The notes: generated from the sequence alone by a model not told the origin. 64,000 nt of DNA from Symsagittifera roscoffensis (GCF_963678635.1 NC_087062.1:90745845-90809844); one strand, 5' to 3'. Positions 1-10,548 are shown, counted from the first letter of the stretch. Program-made: numbers and translations.

Positions 1-477
1 GAAATTATATCACCAGTAAACAAAGAAGATCAACCAAAAGGTAAAACCTTTATCAACCCAGTAATCATCTTAGCTGAAGGAGAATCACTAAAAATTGTTC
101 TAGATGCTAGATACCTCAATTCACTAATTGACGAATCTAAATGTAATTGGCCCATTGAACCTATTCAAGTAATTCTAACAAAAATAAATGGTAAAAACTT
201 CATAACCGTAGATATGAATAGTGCATACAATCAAATGCCACTAGATGAACAGTCACGACGATTAACACAATTCGTTAATGGAAATCAACAATACAAATTC
301 AATAGATTGTATTGAATTTCAGATTTTTCAGCTTTTATGAGTAAAATTTTTAGACCACTAATACTCAAAAAACATGCAATCACATACTTAGATGATGTTT
401 TCATGCAGTCACAAACGAAAAACGAAATGTCTATAATTTTAGAACAATATCATCAAAACTCAAAAATGAAAATATGA
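1..477 (+). pseudogene. Reverse transcriptase fragment (left Ty3/gypsy copy)
   Basis: Frame 1 from the first base reads as the Ty3/gypsy reverse transcriptase palm: a strand of the fingers (residues FINPVIIL), the DMNSAYNQMPLD region that corresponds to the first catalytic Asp block, and the YLDD catalytic box at 385-396. An in-frame TGA lies at 313-315, where the family normally has a Gly in the conserved RL.YGI-type block. The frame ends at TGA 475-477, overlapping the ATG (474-476) of the next open frame as ATGA. Both lesions occur at the same place in the right copy. The fragment is unlikely to be functional. Confidence 0.88.
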
Positions 478-1241
478 AAGCAGCCCCAGACAAATCACAT
501 TTTTTCCTAACACGCATAAAATTTCTTGGCCACATCATCAAAAGAAACACTATAACTCCATTGAAATCACGAACAAACGCTATTCAGAAACTTCAAACAC
601 CCACATATAAAAAGAAAATCCAAGAAATCCTCGGAATGTTAAATTTTTTAGGTAAATATGTATACAAAGTGAAATTATACTTAAGACCTTTCTATAACAT
701 CCTTAGACAACAAAATAACTTCGAATGGACTACCGAACATCAAACAAGATTCGAAGAAATTAAAAAATTGTTAACAGAACAAATATCAAATACAATCCCA
801 GATCCAAATCAACCATTTTACCCAATGTGCGATGCTTCAAATTTTGGCATCGGCGCAGCATTGCTACAATCACACAGTGGAACAAACAAAATGAATCTTA
901 TATCAGCAAATTCTCGCTTATTTACACAAGCTGAACTACCACTCTCTACTCCCATGAGAGAATGCACAGCTATAATATATACACCTACCGAATATGAATT
1001 TCTAATACTTGGATCAAAACATCCAACAGTTCTAATTACAGATCATAAACCTATAATATTTCATTTTACACAGAAATCAAACCCAAACCATAGAGTGTAC
1101 AGATTTCAATTAATTTTAATGAAATTACCAAACTTACATATAGTTTGGACAGCAGGAAAAAATCTTGCACTACCAGATACATTAAGTAGAATTACACCAC
1201 CTGAACTACTTACACGAAAAACTACAGTCGAAATACCATAA
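474..1241 (+). pseudogene. RT thumb/connection and RNase H domain (left Ty3/gypsy copy)
   Basis: This 255-residue open frame starts inside the RT, in the block KSHFFLTRIKFLGHII, and continues into a Ty3/gypsy RNase H. The four acidic residues of RNase H are recognisable: DASNFGIGAAL, the Glu of MRECTAI, the Asp of TDHKPI and the Asp of LPDTLSR. RNase H would degrade the RNA strand of the RNA-DNA hybrid during reverse transcription. It ends at TAA 1239-1241, but the same frame continues into the integrase linker, so this is probably a nonsense mutation, and the right copy shares it. Against the right copy I count five base differences in 768, four of them amino-acid changing, which looks like neutral drift. 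Confidence 0.9.
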
Positions 1242-3106
1242 AACATTAAATTCTATCTTGCAAAAAATGAAACATCACCAGGATTGGAATGCAAATATGC
1301 AGTAAAAACTGATATAGATCAGTCACAAATAAATAACATACAACATTTCCCACTCTATTTAGATTGTCAAAATAACCACAATGAAGTAGATCTACTAGGA
1401 ACATCCACATTCAAACCAATTCCTTATTCACTTTGGATAAAAAAGAATACCCAAGAAAAAACAATCAAACAACAACCAAACAAAAAAAAACACCTTTCCA
1501 TTGATAGAAAAAGAAAATTTTACTGACAAATAAATTTATCAAGACCACCAACAAATGTTTCAAAATACACAATAAATCAAGACTTTGATCTCCATGACCC
1601 ACTCGACACAATTCCTTTATCAAAATTAGAAGTTGAAAATATTGTTCTACCACCAACAGAAAAAATTACACTACAGTTATTACAAAAATATCAAAAGTTT
1701 GATCCCGTATTTCGACAACTCAAATCATGGCACAAGTATAAAACAAAACCAACAAAGGCTGATACAACAAAAATAGGAAATAAAACACTCCTCCGATACT
1801 TTAGAAAATACAATAATACAACTATTAATGAAATTATAGACCTTTTAGAATATCAAACACCCGATTTTAAAGTACCCTGTCTCTCCCTCAGCATGATGCT
1901 GATAGCATTTAACATATCCCATACACTACATACAAAAGGACACCCAGGATCAGAAAAGACATATTCAAATTTTACACGAAATTTTTACTTCCCAAATGCA
2001 CCAATTTGGATTAAAGTATTCTGCAACGATTGCATAAAAATTCAATTAAATAAACCTTATCCAAATCAAAAACAAATAGCAACAAAACAAGATTTTAAAG
2101 GACAAAGTCTATATTTCAATGGTAGAATTTCATTCGACACAAAAGGACAAATTTCACCATCCTTCGAAGGAAATTCTTATATTATGGTAATTTTTGGTGC
2201 ATTTACACATTACGTAGCACTCAACCCAGCACCACATTGTAATGGTTATTACGCATACACAACACTTTACGAACATTGGATAGCTAAAATCGGACTACCA
2301 GAACTACTACTCACAGATAATGGAACAGAATTCATTAACAACGAAATCATCACATTATGCCATCTGTATAATATGAAACATAAAACACGTACATCTCAAG
2401 CACCTTGGACAAATGGATTAGTCGAAGGTATGAAACGTTCACTACAAGAATATCTTAGATGCATCATTAATGGAAATGATACAAGATACACTGAAAGGTC
2501 AACAGATGTAAAATTATTCCCATTATCCTATAATTCACAAATCACAGCAACTTTAAGAATATCACCATACGAAGTGGTTTTTAATCAAAAGCAACGAAAA
2601 CCAATCATGTTTAAAGCAAACGCTCATAAAAATGCACAAGGTTATTGTCAACCAAATAAAGATTCAATTTTTTATAACCTACCCTTACACACACATGATG
2701 AAGACCATTTTCATCATCCACAAATTTTGAAATTAGCTTCCGGTACACATACCGAATGGATTTCAAAAAGAGATACAAAACACAATTAAATCTGCCAAAA
2801 AGTAACAAAGAAATTGTTACAAAGGCAAAATATAAATAACCAAATTAATTCACGCTTCATGCCAGCCACAGACTTAAAAATTGGAACATTTGTTTTAATA
2901 CCTAATTTTAATACACAAAAAGGAATCTCCAAAACATTACAACCACTTCGAAAAGGACCCTACTAAATAATTGATAAACCAACTGAAGTAACATACAAAC
3001 TTACTGATTTAGATAAAAAGAAATCGTTCAACACCGTAACAACTTATTACCTTATTACCCAAAAGAATACGCACTCCGCAAATTAACTCAATTGTATTCT
3101 TTCACC
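1242..3106 (+). pseudogene. Integrase (left Ty3/gypsy copy), disrupted
   Basis: After the shared TAA at 1239-1241 the frame continues through a linker to the integrase. An extra A in the run near 1481-1490 and a missing A near 1527 produce a short out-of-frame stretch ending at TGA 1524-1526. The longest open piece, 1893-2789, contains the zinc-binding HHCC residues (H..H before GSEKTYSN, then CNDC) and a complete DDE catalytic set: the Asp of ISFDTKG, the Asp of LTDNGTEF and the Glu of TNGLVEG. It stops at TAA 2787-2789, where the right copy has GAA. A C-terminal GPY-type module follows and carries TAA 2964-2966, also shared with the right copy. Coding similarity ends near 3106 at the 434-bp deletion. 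Confidence 0.88.
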
Positions 3107-3743
3107 ATTATATCTCTAACACAAACTTACTTAGCCGATAGAAATTATTCTCCAGGCATATCTATAACTATAACTTTACAGTCTCCAGGTCACAAATAAG
3201 CAACTTGCTAAAACTTGACAACTAAAATAAAAACACTACTTCAATATTATAACCCTCCCTTATCAGATTATGCAAAAATCAACAATATTTTCCCAATTCA
3301 GACCTCAAAAGTCCCCCAACCAAAAATGGCAAATTAGCCTAATGAAAAAAAGACCCATGATCATTTGGCCTAAAGTACAAGTATTTCAAAGACACCCCCA
3401 TTTATCCAACAAATGAAAACAATACTAAGAAGACCTCCCAAACACCGAAAAAATAGCCCTCAACAATTTTTGACAAAACTCAACCCACTTGTCAAAAAAT
3501 CAATAAATAATCCGACCACACTTGAATTTCGCTTCAAAACTTTAAAAAGTATTCGACGAACAAATCATTTCTTAAATGCTTCTTTCCATAACAGTTGAAC
3601 ACATAAAACAAAAACTTCTAAACCTCTTAACAAAAATTTTCAATTTATTTCAATTTTTGATATACTTTTTCATTGAAACATTTGAATCTCTAATAAAAAT
3701 TTCTTTAAATTTTTGCAATCTTTTTTTAATTTTTCTCTTCCGT
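3107..3743 (+). other. Noncoding tail of the left Ty3/gypsy copy
   Basis: This matches 16257-16858 of the right copy with small indels. It includes the start of a short Leu/Phe-rich ORF (ATG near 3577) that is also present in the right copy from 16693. No convincing gene is seen. Similarity to the right copy ends near 3743 with no LTR at the break, so this end is a truncation and not an element terminus. Confidence 0.7.
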
Positions 3744-3785
3744 TAAAATTTCAGATAATTTTGAGTAAAATTATATAGCTTTGTG

Positions 3786-4160
3786 CAGGGGCGGATCTAA
3801 GATTTTCTCAAGGGGGCTTCAAAAAGTTTCGAAAATTCTGTCGTTTTTTTTTATTCCTAAAAAATTGATTTTTCGAGCTCTGCCAAAGCACAAAAAAGTC
3901 CCTTTTTTGGCCAATTTTTCTGCGCCACAGGCAAAATTTTGAACAAACAGGCCAAAAAAGGTGTTTTTTCGGCGCGCGCTTTTCCCACAAAATTAGTATA
4001 TATTGGCGCCAGAGGAGCCTTAAGAAAGTTTTTAGGGTCCGTCACCAAAACTGGATATTTCAAATTAGTACATGGGTCGGCAGGGGGTCGTTTCCCTGGG
4101 GTGGGGGGGGGATGGTAAGCGTTTGCTTTTTGTGCAGCCCCCCCCCTGAATCCGCCCCTG
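3786..4160. mobile_element. hAT-type MITE, 375 bp, with 8-bp target site duplication
   Basis: The element begins CAGGGGCGGATCTAAG and ends with the inverted form (ATCCGCCCCTG), giving terminal inverted repeats of about 11 bp. It is flanked on both sides by the identical 8-mer GCTTTGTG (3778-3785 and 4161-4168). An 8-bp duplication with CAGGGGCGGAT-like ends is typical of hAT superfamily non-autonomous elements. No transposase is encoded. Related sequences lie at about 27629-27744, 28740-28930, 31200-31570 and 57010-57329. Small open frames on either strand inside it are not genes. Confidence 0.9.
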
Positions 4161-4310
4161 GCTTTGTGTGAAATTCTTCTCGTCGCCTTCGAGGTTTATA
4201 ATAAAATGACAAACTCGGAGCCCGTACTGAAATTTGCAGTTAAAATCAAATCTGGACATCGAAAATACATGCGAAATTCATATGTATATCAGTCCTGTGG
4301 CATGTCTCTT

Positions 4311-4465
4311 TTTCCCATGTACAAGTCTGAAACAGACATGTACCAGACATGATAATTATAAAACAAAATCAGATCTTGAGTCAGACATGATCAGACTTGA
4401 AGTAAACCTGGACCAGACATGTTCATGTCTGAAATTAGATGATCAGACCTGAAGCAGACATATCA
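4311..4465. repeat. Irregular array of the word CAGACATG / CATGTCTG
   Basis: The octamer CAGACATG and its complement recur at uneven spacing. It is the same word that forms the regular 20-bp array at 4911-5050, so the two blocks probably once formed a single array, now split by the segment that carries the U2-like sequence. The phrase GATCAGACCTGAAGCA occurs on both sides of that segment. Confidence 0.7.
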
Positions 4466-4470
4466 TGATG

Positions 4471-4609
4471 GTAGTGTAAGACCGGGACAATCCATGAGTA
4501 AAGCAAAATTCAGTTTATTATTGGTGTCAGGCAATGCCCAGCATGCCAGATATTAATCTGACAAGAACAGATACTACAAATTATCTTAGCCAAAAGGCCG
4601 AGAAGCGAT
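4471..4609 (-). ncRNA. U2 snRNA-like sequence (divergent gene or 3'-truncated pseudogene)
   Basis: Read on the minus strand from 4609, the sequence opens ATCGCTTCTCGGCCTTTTGG, the nearly invariant 5' end of spliceosomal U2. It continues through TGTAGTATCTGTTCTTGTCA, which holds the GTAGTA that pairs with the intron branch site. Stem-loop IIa is kept: UGUCAG pairs with CUGGCA, and relative to the usual UAUCAG/CUGAUA one A-U pair has become G-C, a compensatory change. A IIb-like stem (UGGGC/GCCUG) and an Sm-like site (AATTTTG) follow. Near the end CCCGGTCTTACACTACC resembles stem-loop IV, but stem III is missing and the outer stem IV is lost. About 130 nt are present against roughly 190 in typical U2. 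I could not recognise a PSE or TATA upstream. It may be a divergent gene or a retro-pseudogene. Confidence 0.75.
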
Positions 4610-4910
4610 AACTGAAACAAATGATGTTTTTTCTACATGACTCAGACTCTAACAAAGAAGCAGCAGCTCGGGTCATAAAATTTTTAAACTCTCCGACTGG
4701 ATTGAGAGCTAGGTCGCTCCCGAAATAATTCATACAAGATCAAGGTAAATAGTTACAAATAGGCAGTCATTATGATTCTTAGCCTTATCAAAACAGCCTG
4801 CCGGTTTTTAATTGAACTGTAAAACTACAGTGGACTACATTAAAACCATCTCCGTTTCTGCCGTTACATGGCGCTAAGTTTTGTACATGATCAGACCTGA
4901 AGCATGTGTA
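4610..4910. other. Unannotated interval between U2-like sequence and tandem repeat
   Basis: This would be the 5' flank of the minus-strand U2-like sequence. No ORF or repeat family was recognised. It could hold snRNA promoter elements, but I cannot point to one. It ends in a second copy of the phrase GATCAGACCTGAAGCA. Confidence 0.5.
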
Positions 4911-5050
4911 GTCATGTCTGACCAGGTATAGTCATGTCTGACCATGTATGGTCATGTTTGACCAGTTATAGTCATGTCTGATCAGGTAATGTCATGTCTG
5001 TTCATGTATAGTCATGTCTGACTAGATATAGTCATGTCTGACCATGTGTA
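4911..5050. repeat. Tandem repeat, seven units of 20 bp
   Basis: Seven consecutive 20-bp units follow the pattern GTCATGTCTGACCAGGTATA with one to five substitutions each and no length variation. The array ends abruptly six bases before the TGCA that opens the candidate 5' LTR. Confidence 0.95.
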
Positions 5051-5056
5051 GTCAGT

Positions 5057-5114
5057 TGCACGAATCTATCCGGCCGAAAATAAGATAGCGTGACGAGCAG
5101 ACGGTGTACCCTAT
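5057..5114 (+). repeat. Candidate 5' LTR, left half
   Basis: The sequence from TGCACGAATCTATCCGG to 5114 matches the first part of the 97-bp repeat at 24118-24214. The match breaks at 5114 and the remainder of the repeat resumes at 6094-6153. The full unit begins TG and ends CA as LTRs do. The 5-6 bases outside the two outer ends do not match, so no target duplication supports this reading. Confidence 0.5.
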
Positions 5115-5492
5115 TTTTGAAGCAAGATTTGAGCGGTTTTTTTAGACGATTGCGCTCAAAATCTTGCTTCAAAATGAGCGGTTTCTGAGCGATTTATGAA
5201 AAAAAAACGCTCAAAAACCGCTCAAGATTTGAGCGACTTAAGCGGTTTTTTTAGACGATTGCCCTCAAAATCTTGCTCAAAATGAGCGGTTCGAGCCATT
5301 TTTGAACGGTTTTTGAGCGGTTTATCTAAGAAAAACAGCTCAAAACCGTTCAAATCTTGCGCGAATTTTGAGCGGTTTTTTTAGATAAACCATGCAAAAA
5401 CGCTCAAACCGCTCATTTTGAAGCAAGATTTTGAGCGCAATTGTCTAAAAAAAACCGCTCAAACCGCTCATATCTTGCTTCAAATTAGGTGA
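5115..5492. repeat. Fold-back array of GAGCGGTTTT words
   Basis: The word GAGCGGTTTT and its complement AAAACCGCTC recur many times, in both orientations and at irregular spacing, together with GAAGCAAGATTT and its complement. The left part and the right part are broadly reverse complements, so a single strand could fold into nested hairpins. The bases between words are mostly T or A runs. Confidence 0.85.
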
Positions 5493-6064
5493 AAAATCTT
5501 CACTCGGGAGGGCATCATTGTCTTTCAGAAATTGCTTTAAAATGATGTTAACAGTTGCCTGTTAAGATCTTGACAATCATCCAAAGAACAAGACAACACG
5601 GTACTCAAGTGTTTGCTCGTTCTTTGAAGTTCAAAATTAAAGAAAAAGGAAAGCGACATTCCCTGTCAGATTCCTCTTTCAGATAAAATCTGTTTGTGGT
5701 ATATATGTCCAGAACTTGAAAATTTTTGATCAGATCAGCCCAGCTGAACGTTCCACTTGCCTAATCCTTCCGTGCTTAAGTTACTTACTAGCTTAAATTC
5801 AGAAGTTTTCTTTAATTTTTGTTTGTTTTTAAAAACTTTGTTTTAATGTCAAGTTTGCTTCTGAGGGTGTTCATCCCACCACTCAAACGTTTTCAATCAC
5901 AAAACGCTTAGTTTTCGAGTGTTGCCAAAACACACGTTTAGTTCGCATTTTTTTCCTCTATTGAAGTAACTGCCTCATATCTATCAGAAATTGAAAATTA
6001 TCGCGAGAATTAAAAATTCTTATTCCAAAACACACTTCATTTTACTAAAACATTGTATTGTATT
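5493..6064. other. Unannotated AT-rich part of the 979-bp insertion
   Basis: No coding region, tandem repeat or recognised element is visible here. Confidence 0.5.
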
Positions 6065-6133
6065 ACTCATAGAGTAATTTCGGATAGGGTACACGAGCAG
6101 ACGGTGTACCCTATCCGAAATTACTTTATGAGT
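6065..6133. repeat. 30-bp near-perfect inverted repeat with 9-nt loop
   Basis: Positions 6065-6094 are the reverse complement of 6104-6133 with one mismatch; the loop is GAGCAGACG. The right arm is part of the candidate 5' LTR, so the left arm is an inverted copy of LTR sequence. It was probably made together with the 979-bp insertion, for example by template switching. Confidence 0.9.
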
Positions 6134-6153
6134 TACACCTCGAACATAACTCA
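6094..6153 (+). repeat. Candidate 5' LTR, right half
   Basis: This matches the 3' part of 24118-24214 and ends in ACATAACTCA, so the unit closes with CA. Two bases later comes TGGTGCGACTATAAG (from 6156), in the position and with the TGG start expected of a tRNA primer binding site. Confidence 0.5.
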
Positions 6154-6155
6154 TC

Positions 6156-6172
6156 TGGTGCGACTATAAGTC
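6156..6172 (+). promoter_or_regulatory. Candidate primer binding site
   Basis: TGGTGCGACTATAAGTC starts 2 nt after the candidate 5' LTR. Primer binding sites begin TGG because they pair with the CCA tail of a tRNA. I cannot identify the tRNA, and the downstream bases do not clearly pair with a T arm. Confidence 0.35.
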
Positions 6173-7443
6173 TCGATCAAGACCTTAAAAAAGAAATTAG
6201 CTTAGAACTAACAGATAGATTAGAATTAGACAAAAACATTATCAAAAATGTTACATGATAATAATCTAATTGAAATGTCTCTACGACTCAATAGATCAGA
6301 AGCGCTATTCCGCACAATACTAGAACTACCAGGCATTGGAAGAAGGCCTCGGACAAGAGACGATCTACGACTACGAAGAAACTTACCATTAAGTTTCATG
6401 GTCTTACGGCAAAAGCCAGACCAAACTTTTATATTTAGGATTTTACTAGCAAAGAATTTAGATTTTCATTTGCAAACATAGAAACCTTGAAGAAAAATCT
6501 TCAATGATTTTTACAGGCGCTAAATATTATTTACTATTGTACAATAACAATTTATAAAAACACCTCAAATCGTTTCCTCTAAATCTGCAGTAAAATTCAA
6601 AAAGATATCTGAAAAATATATTTATTAAAAGAAAAAATAAAAATTAGTTGACATGATCATTAATTGTTAGTATCTATAAATCATCCTGGCATCCCCAGCT
6701 TCATCATCTAAACATTAACAGCAATTATTCAAACCACTAATATCATCAAACACTAATATCATCAAACACTAATAAATATCTTTAAAGGCTTATGCAAATT
6801 TTTACATTTCTTTCATTTCAACTTGTTCAATCTTAAACTAGATCATCAAGGCTTTCCTTGGATCTCCATTAAATAATTAGATTAAATCCATTTTATACCA
6901 TAAAAAACTATATCTTGATCATCAAGGCCTATCCTTGGATCAAACAGAACAATTTTGTTCTCCCCCACCCAATAATAAAGTGTCTAACGACCTCAAACGT
7001 TGATTCACTATCCAACCATTCCAAAGACCCAGGAGTAATAGAAATTTTTCAATCACGCTAACCTTTCAAATTAAGCTAAACAGTGAAGAACTTCGGTTAT
7101 TCATCCTTCCCTTAATCCCCCTCTTACCTGACCCGGGCTAAACCTTAAATCTTAGTGAGTATTTAAGTAGTATCTAACGAACTACCTGTGTTCTAATTAT
7201 ACCTAAACCTTGTGGATCGATTTACTATTCTCCAACCCTTGAACACAATCACTACCCCTAAGTAAGATTAAGTAGGTTAACACCTTAACTTAGAATAGCC
7301 ACGAGAAAGTAACAATCATACTTCGGAATCGATATATACTTTCCTCTCCAACCCTATATAAAAGACCCAATAAACCGTAAGGACTAACAGTCTAGAATTT
7401 TAAAATTACTAATAACAACCTTGCACCCTTTATCCTAAACCTT
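6173..7443 (+). other. Leader region of the large Ty3/gypsy element
   Basis: About 1.3 kb without a convincing gene. A 77-codon open frame at 6248-6481 has no recognisable features. Short repeats include ACTAATATCATCAAACA in tandem near 6736-6776 and a 24-25 bp phrase, GATCATCAAGG...CCTTGGATC, at about 6840 and 6915. A TATATAAAAG at 7355-7364, about 80 bp before the first ATG, could be a promoter TATA box. No second copy of that stretch exists downstream of the element, so it is not within a detectable LTR. Confidence 0.55.
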
Positions 7444-7803
7444 ATGTCACTGAACAATTTAGGAAATAAACAAGCAATCGTACTACACAATTGCGAAATA
7501 AATAACGAAACATACGATCTTGTAATTACACCGCACAAACAAACAATCGGATATATTCGCACAAAACGTCAAACAATAAAAAGGAAAATTTTAAGTAAGC
7601 AAAGACAAATTACACGAAAAAGATTTTCAAAGCGTAGAAACGCAGTCTCTAAATCAGAAGTCAGCAATTTAGATGCACTTTACAAACTAAAAGATACAGT
7701 AAATAAAAACTACCCAGTTCACGACCAATTATATTTTTCCGATTCAAAAGCCACATCACACTCATCAAAGAAAAAGAAGAATAAAAAAGATATACAAAAA
7801 TAA
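7444..7803 (+). CDS. Small basic ORF at the 5' end of the retroelement
   Basis: ATG-initiated, 119 codons, uninterrupted. The middle (about residues 38-68) is very rich in Lys/Arg (for example RKRFSKRRN) and the C-terminus ends in a Lys-rich stretch. That would suit nucleic-acid binding or nuclear import, but I recognise no family. It lies about 80 bp downstream of a TATA-like motif and 77 bp before the gag frame. It may be a leader ORF or the N-terminal part of gag in another frame. Confidence 0.5.
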   Translation: MSLNNLGNKQAIVLHNCEINNETYDLVITPHKQTIGYIRTKRQTIKRKILSKQRQITRKRFSKRRNAVSKSEVSNLDALYKLKDTVNKNYPVHDQLYFSDSKATSHSSKKKKNKKDIQK

Positions 7804-7880
7804 ACCAGTACGTCTATAGAAAGGGAATCAACCAATCAGACACATTGAACATTACGCACTGACAGTTATAAAACGAAAAA

Positions 7881-9743
7881 ATGAGCCAAAGTCCAAGTGA
7901 TGAAAGTCCAGACGAAAACTCAGTTTTTCCTTTTATCATAAATTCACTCACTGAAGATAGAGGACAAAGACAATTTTATACTAATTTAATTGCAAATGTA
8001 TTCGAACAAGGAATTAGCCCATGTAAAGCATTCCCAGAAGTAAAATTCCCAGAAGTAAAAATCAAAAGACAAATTATCGATCATTATTTAAAAGGAATAT
8101 GTAACCTAACACAGCCATATGGAATCTACACCATAGAACTCAGCACAGAAAGTAGATATCACAGCAAACATGTTATTCAAACAGACGATGTCGACATAGA
8201 ATTTTCAAAAGTTTTCACAGAATACATTAAAATTATACAACACCAAAATTCACAAAGAGCAAACTCAATAATCACCAACGATGTTTTTTCACTAATATAT
8301 AGTTATGTATCTATGCTAGAAAATATAGGAACTGAAAGCACATCACCGGTTCAAACATCAAGACACACAAATGTCAGAAATGAAATCGCCGCATTCTCAG
8401 CATTTTTAAACACAATTCGTGAAAATTTTTCAAACAATGAAATTTCACCAAACGTCAAACTTGATTAACAAAAAATTTTAGCAGGGTTCATAATTGATTA
8501 TTTTGCACATAATATTGATGTAATTGCACAACCAAGAAAAAATTTCAGACCTCAACGTACCAATGACGACACTGTTATTGCAGAACAATCAGACTATATT
8601 TGGGACCCTGAATGGTCTCATCCATTATTTCTGAACATACTAATAGACATCTCAAGTCAAGCAATCAGCACAATTTCCATTCACAAAGACTATGTAAAGG
8701 TATTCCCACTTACAATAGATGCAACACCTTTGAAAATTAAATCATTTTTATCTGATAGAAGACAAAATAATAGTTTAAATTCAACTCTTGTACAACAAGA
8801 AAACTTAAATGGAACTAGAAATCTGACACAACAAGATATTCAAACACCATCACATTTTATAAATGAAGAAATAGTTGAAAAAATTGTAACAACTACACAG
8901 CAAAGTATTTCACCAATACATAAAAACCTTACAACGCCAAAACCAAAGACTTCAATATTACCTCAAGTAACATTGCAATCTACGGTTAAACCCTCGGTTG
9001 CTCCCAAATATTCACATATGGATTACCAAACATTTAGACCAATGACGAAACCACCACAAAAATAAAGAATATTCACCAGAAGTAATTTTGCAGAACACAA
9101 TTATAACTTCGTAAATAGATCACAAATATCTTAACCTCATCGTACAAACCCGCATAATCGTTCATTTTCACAACAACAACAAAATTGCCAACAACAAACA
9201 TCAAATTTCGTAAATTTTAATGATAACCCACGAAATCCAACAAACCCAAGTGAAAACTATCCATTTTTTCAACAGAAGAAAAATAGGAAACAGCCATACC
9301 AAAATAAACAAAAAACAGCTGCTTACTATACACCTAATTATCATTCATCAGATGATGACAATTTTCATGACCAAAACCATCAACAAAATTATCAAAACCA
9401 AAGACTCCACTCTTATCACGTAAATCAACCAGATATTTTCGAACCATATACACGAAAACAACATATGCGACAACCTAGATTAAATCACGAACCTCAAAAT
9501 AATAATTTTTACTCACAAAACCCAGCAAATACTGATTATTATCAACCAACGCAAATGCAAAATGAAAAACCACTACCATATTATTTGCAACAACATGAAA
9601 TAACAAAAAAACAACTGACAATTTTTTCACAAATGCCAAATGCCGCAGAATCACTACAAATGACTATGAATCCATACCTCATGGTTGGATCATCAAAAAC
9701 ATCAAAAAAAAACAGTAATGGTATTCACAGGCACAGACCCTGA
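7881..9743 (+). pseudogene. Gag N-terminal region (Q/N-rich), three in-frame stops
   Basis: ATG at 7881 opens one frame that runs to 9743, interrupted only by TAA at 8466, 9063 and 9132. The first ~190 residues look globular. The rest is Gln/Asn/Pro-rich low-complexity sequence, as in the region preceding the capsid of some gag proteins. All three stops are TAA within Gln-rich context, compatible with CAA-to-TAA changes. A shift at the A run near 9705-9713 separates it from the capsid frame. It would be the structural polyprotein of the particle; this copy cannot make it. Confidence 0.7.
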
Positions 9744-10548
9744 ATGTTCTGTAGAAGACTATCTAAACGCAGTCACAGCAAATTTAATTTTAAATATCGG
9801 ACCTGATCCAATTAATACACCACTCTATCAAAATTGGATACATAGACGCACAGCGTTAATCCAAACAACACTTGATGGCGCAGCTCAGAAATGGTTTTCA
9901 AATTTACCAAAAAACATAAAATTGGAAAAGATTTACACAAGAATTTTCAAAAATGTTTGATTCTGAAAGAAATAAACAACATCAAAAAGTTTTATGCAAT
10001 GAAATTCGCAGACTACCAAATGAAAGAATTGAACAATTGGCAATTAGAATCGAAACACTAGTTCGAAAAGCATATTCACTGACCATTCATGATTATAAAA
10101 ACACGAAAATGACAGAAATTTTAATGATGACTCTAACACCCCAAATAAAAAAAACTGCTATAAAAAGAGAGAATCACATTCCTCATCAGTTCGAGAACCA
10201 GATTTAGATTTCAGAAAACTAGTTGACAAATTACAACAAGCAGAAATCACAATGAAACTCGAAGAAACAGAAAATCTTAAACTACAATACGTTAATAGAA
10301 TCGAAACAAATACTACACATATAAGCAACATATACGATTCAGATGTAGACCTAATTGAAAAAATCACTGAAATTTTGATCATATATGAGAAAAACCCCAA
10401 TTTGAAAGGCAAACCATCTTTCAAGAAATGGTGTAATTATTGCTCAAGATACGGACACAGCATTGCCGAATGTAGACAAAAACAACAAGATAACCAAAAC
10501 AAACCACAAAAGTACAAAAACCAAATAAATCATTCTATCAATACATGA
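9685..10548 (+). pseudogene. Gag capsid and CCHC zinc knuckle, frameshifted
   Basis: The capsid-like part starts at FTGTDPECSVEDYLNAV and runs through the DGAAQKWFSNLP block typical of retrotransposon gag. It changes frame near 9955, in an A run, and again near 10150, in an A8 run. The third piece holds a zinc knuckle, CNYCSRYGHSIAEC (C-x2-C-x4-H-x4-C), starting at about 10432, which binds element RNA in related proteins. Each frame change sits at a homopolymer, so some could be sequence errors. Confidence 0.82.

Larger units (their letters stand above)
1..3743 (+). mobile_element. Ty3/gypsy retrotransposon, left copy (pol region only in window, 3' truncated)
   Basis: This segment aligns base for base with 12718-16858 of the large element to its right, at roughly 97-99% identity by eye. 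It holds the end of reverse transcriptase, RNase H, integrase and the noncoding tail after integrase. The left edge is the window start, so more may lie outside. Similarity to the right copy stops near 3743, so the env-like and later ORFs are absent. It lacks 434 bp present in the right copy (between 15819 and 16253), with the junction on a shared TCAC. Like the right copy, its coding strand is A/C-rich and G-poor. It is a dead copy. Confidence 0.93.
5094..6114. mobile_element. 979-bp insertion (5115-6093) flanked by a 21-bp direct repeat
   Basis: Positions 5094-5114 and 6094-6114 are identical over 21 bases and exactly 1000 bp apart, and the uninterrupted form of the sequence exists at 24150-24190. 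So 5115-6093 is an insertion into the short repeat. It contains a fold-back array (5115-5492), about 570 bp of unannotated sequence, and at its right end an inverted copy of part of the host repeat. No ORF of note was seen. The 21-bp repeat could be a target site duplication or a by-product of break repair. Confidence 0.75.

Noticed and set aside
4911-5050. Seven regular repeats as a CRISPR array
   Set aside because: The units are contiguous with no spacers, and the contig is an animal nuclear sequence.
7355-7364. TATATAAAAG as part of a conventional 5' LTR
   Set aside because: No second copy of the surrounding sequence exists between 22.3 and 24.3 kb, so it cannot be shown to lie in an LTR. 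Kept only as a possible promoter motif.
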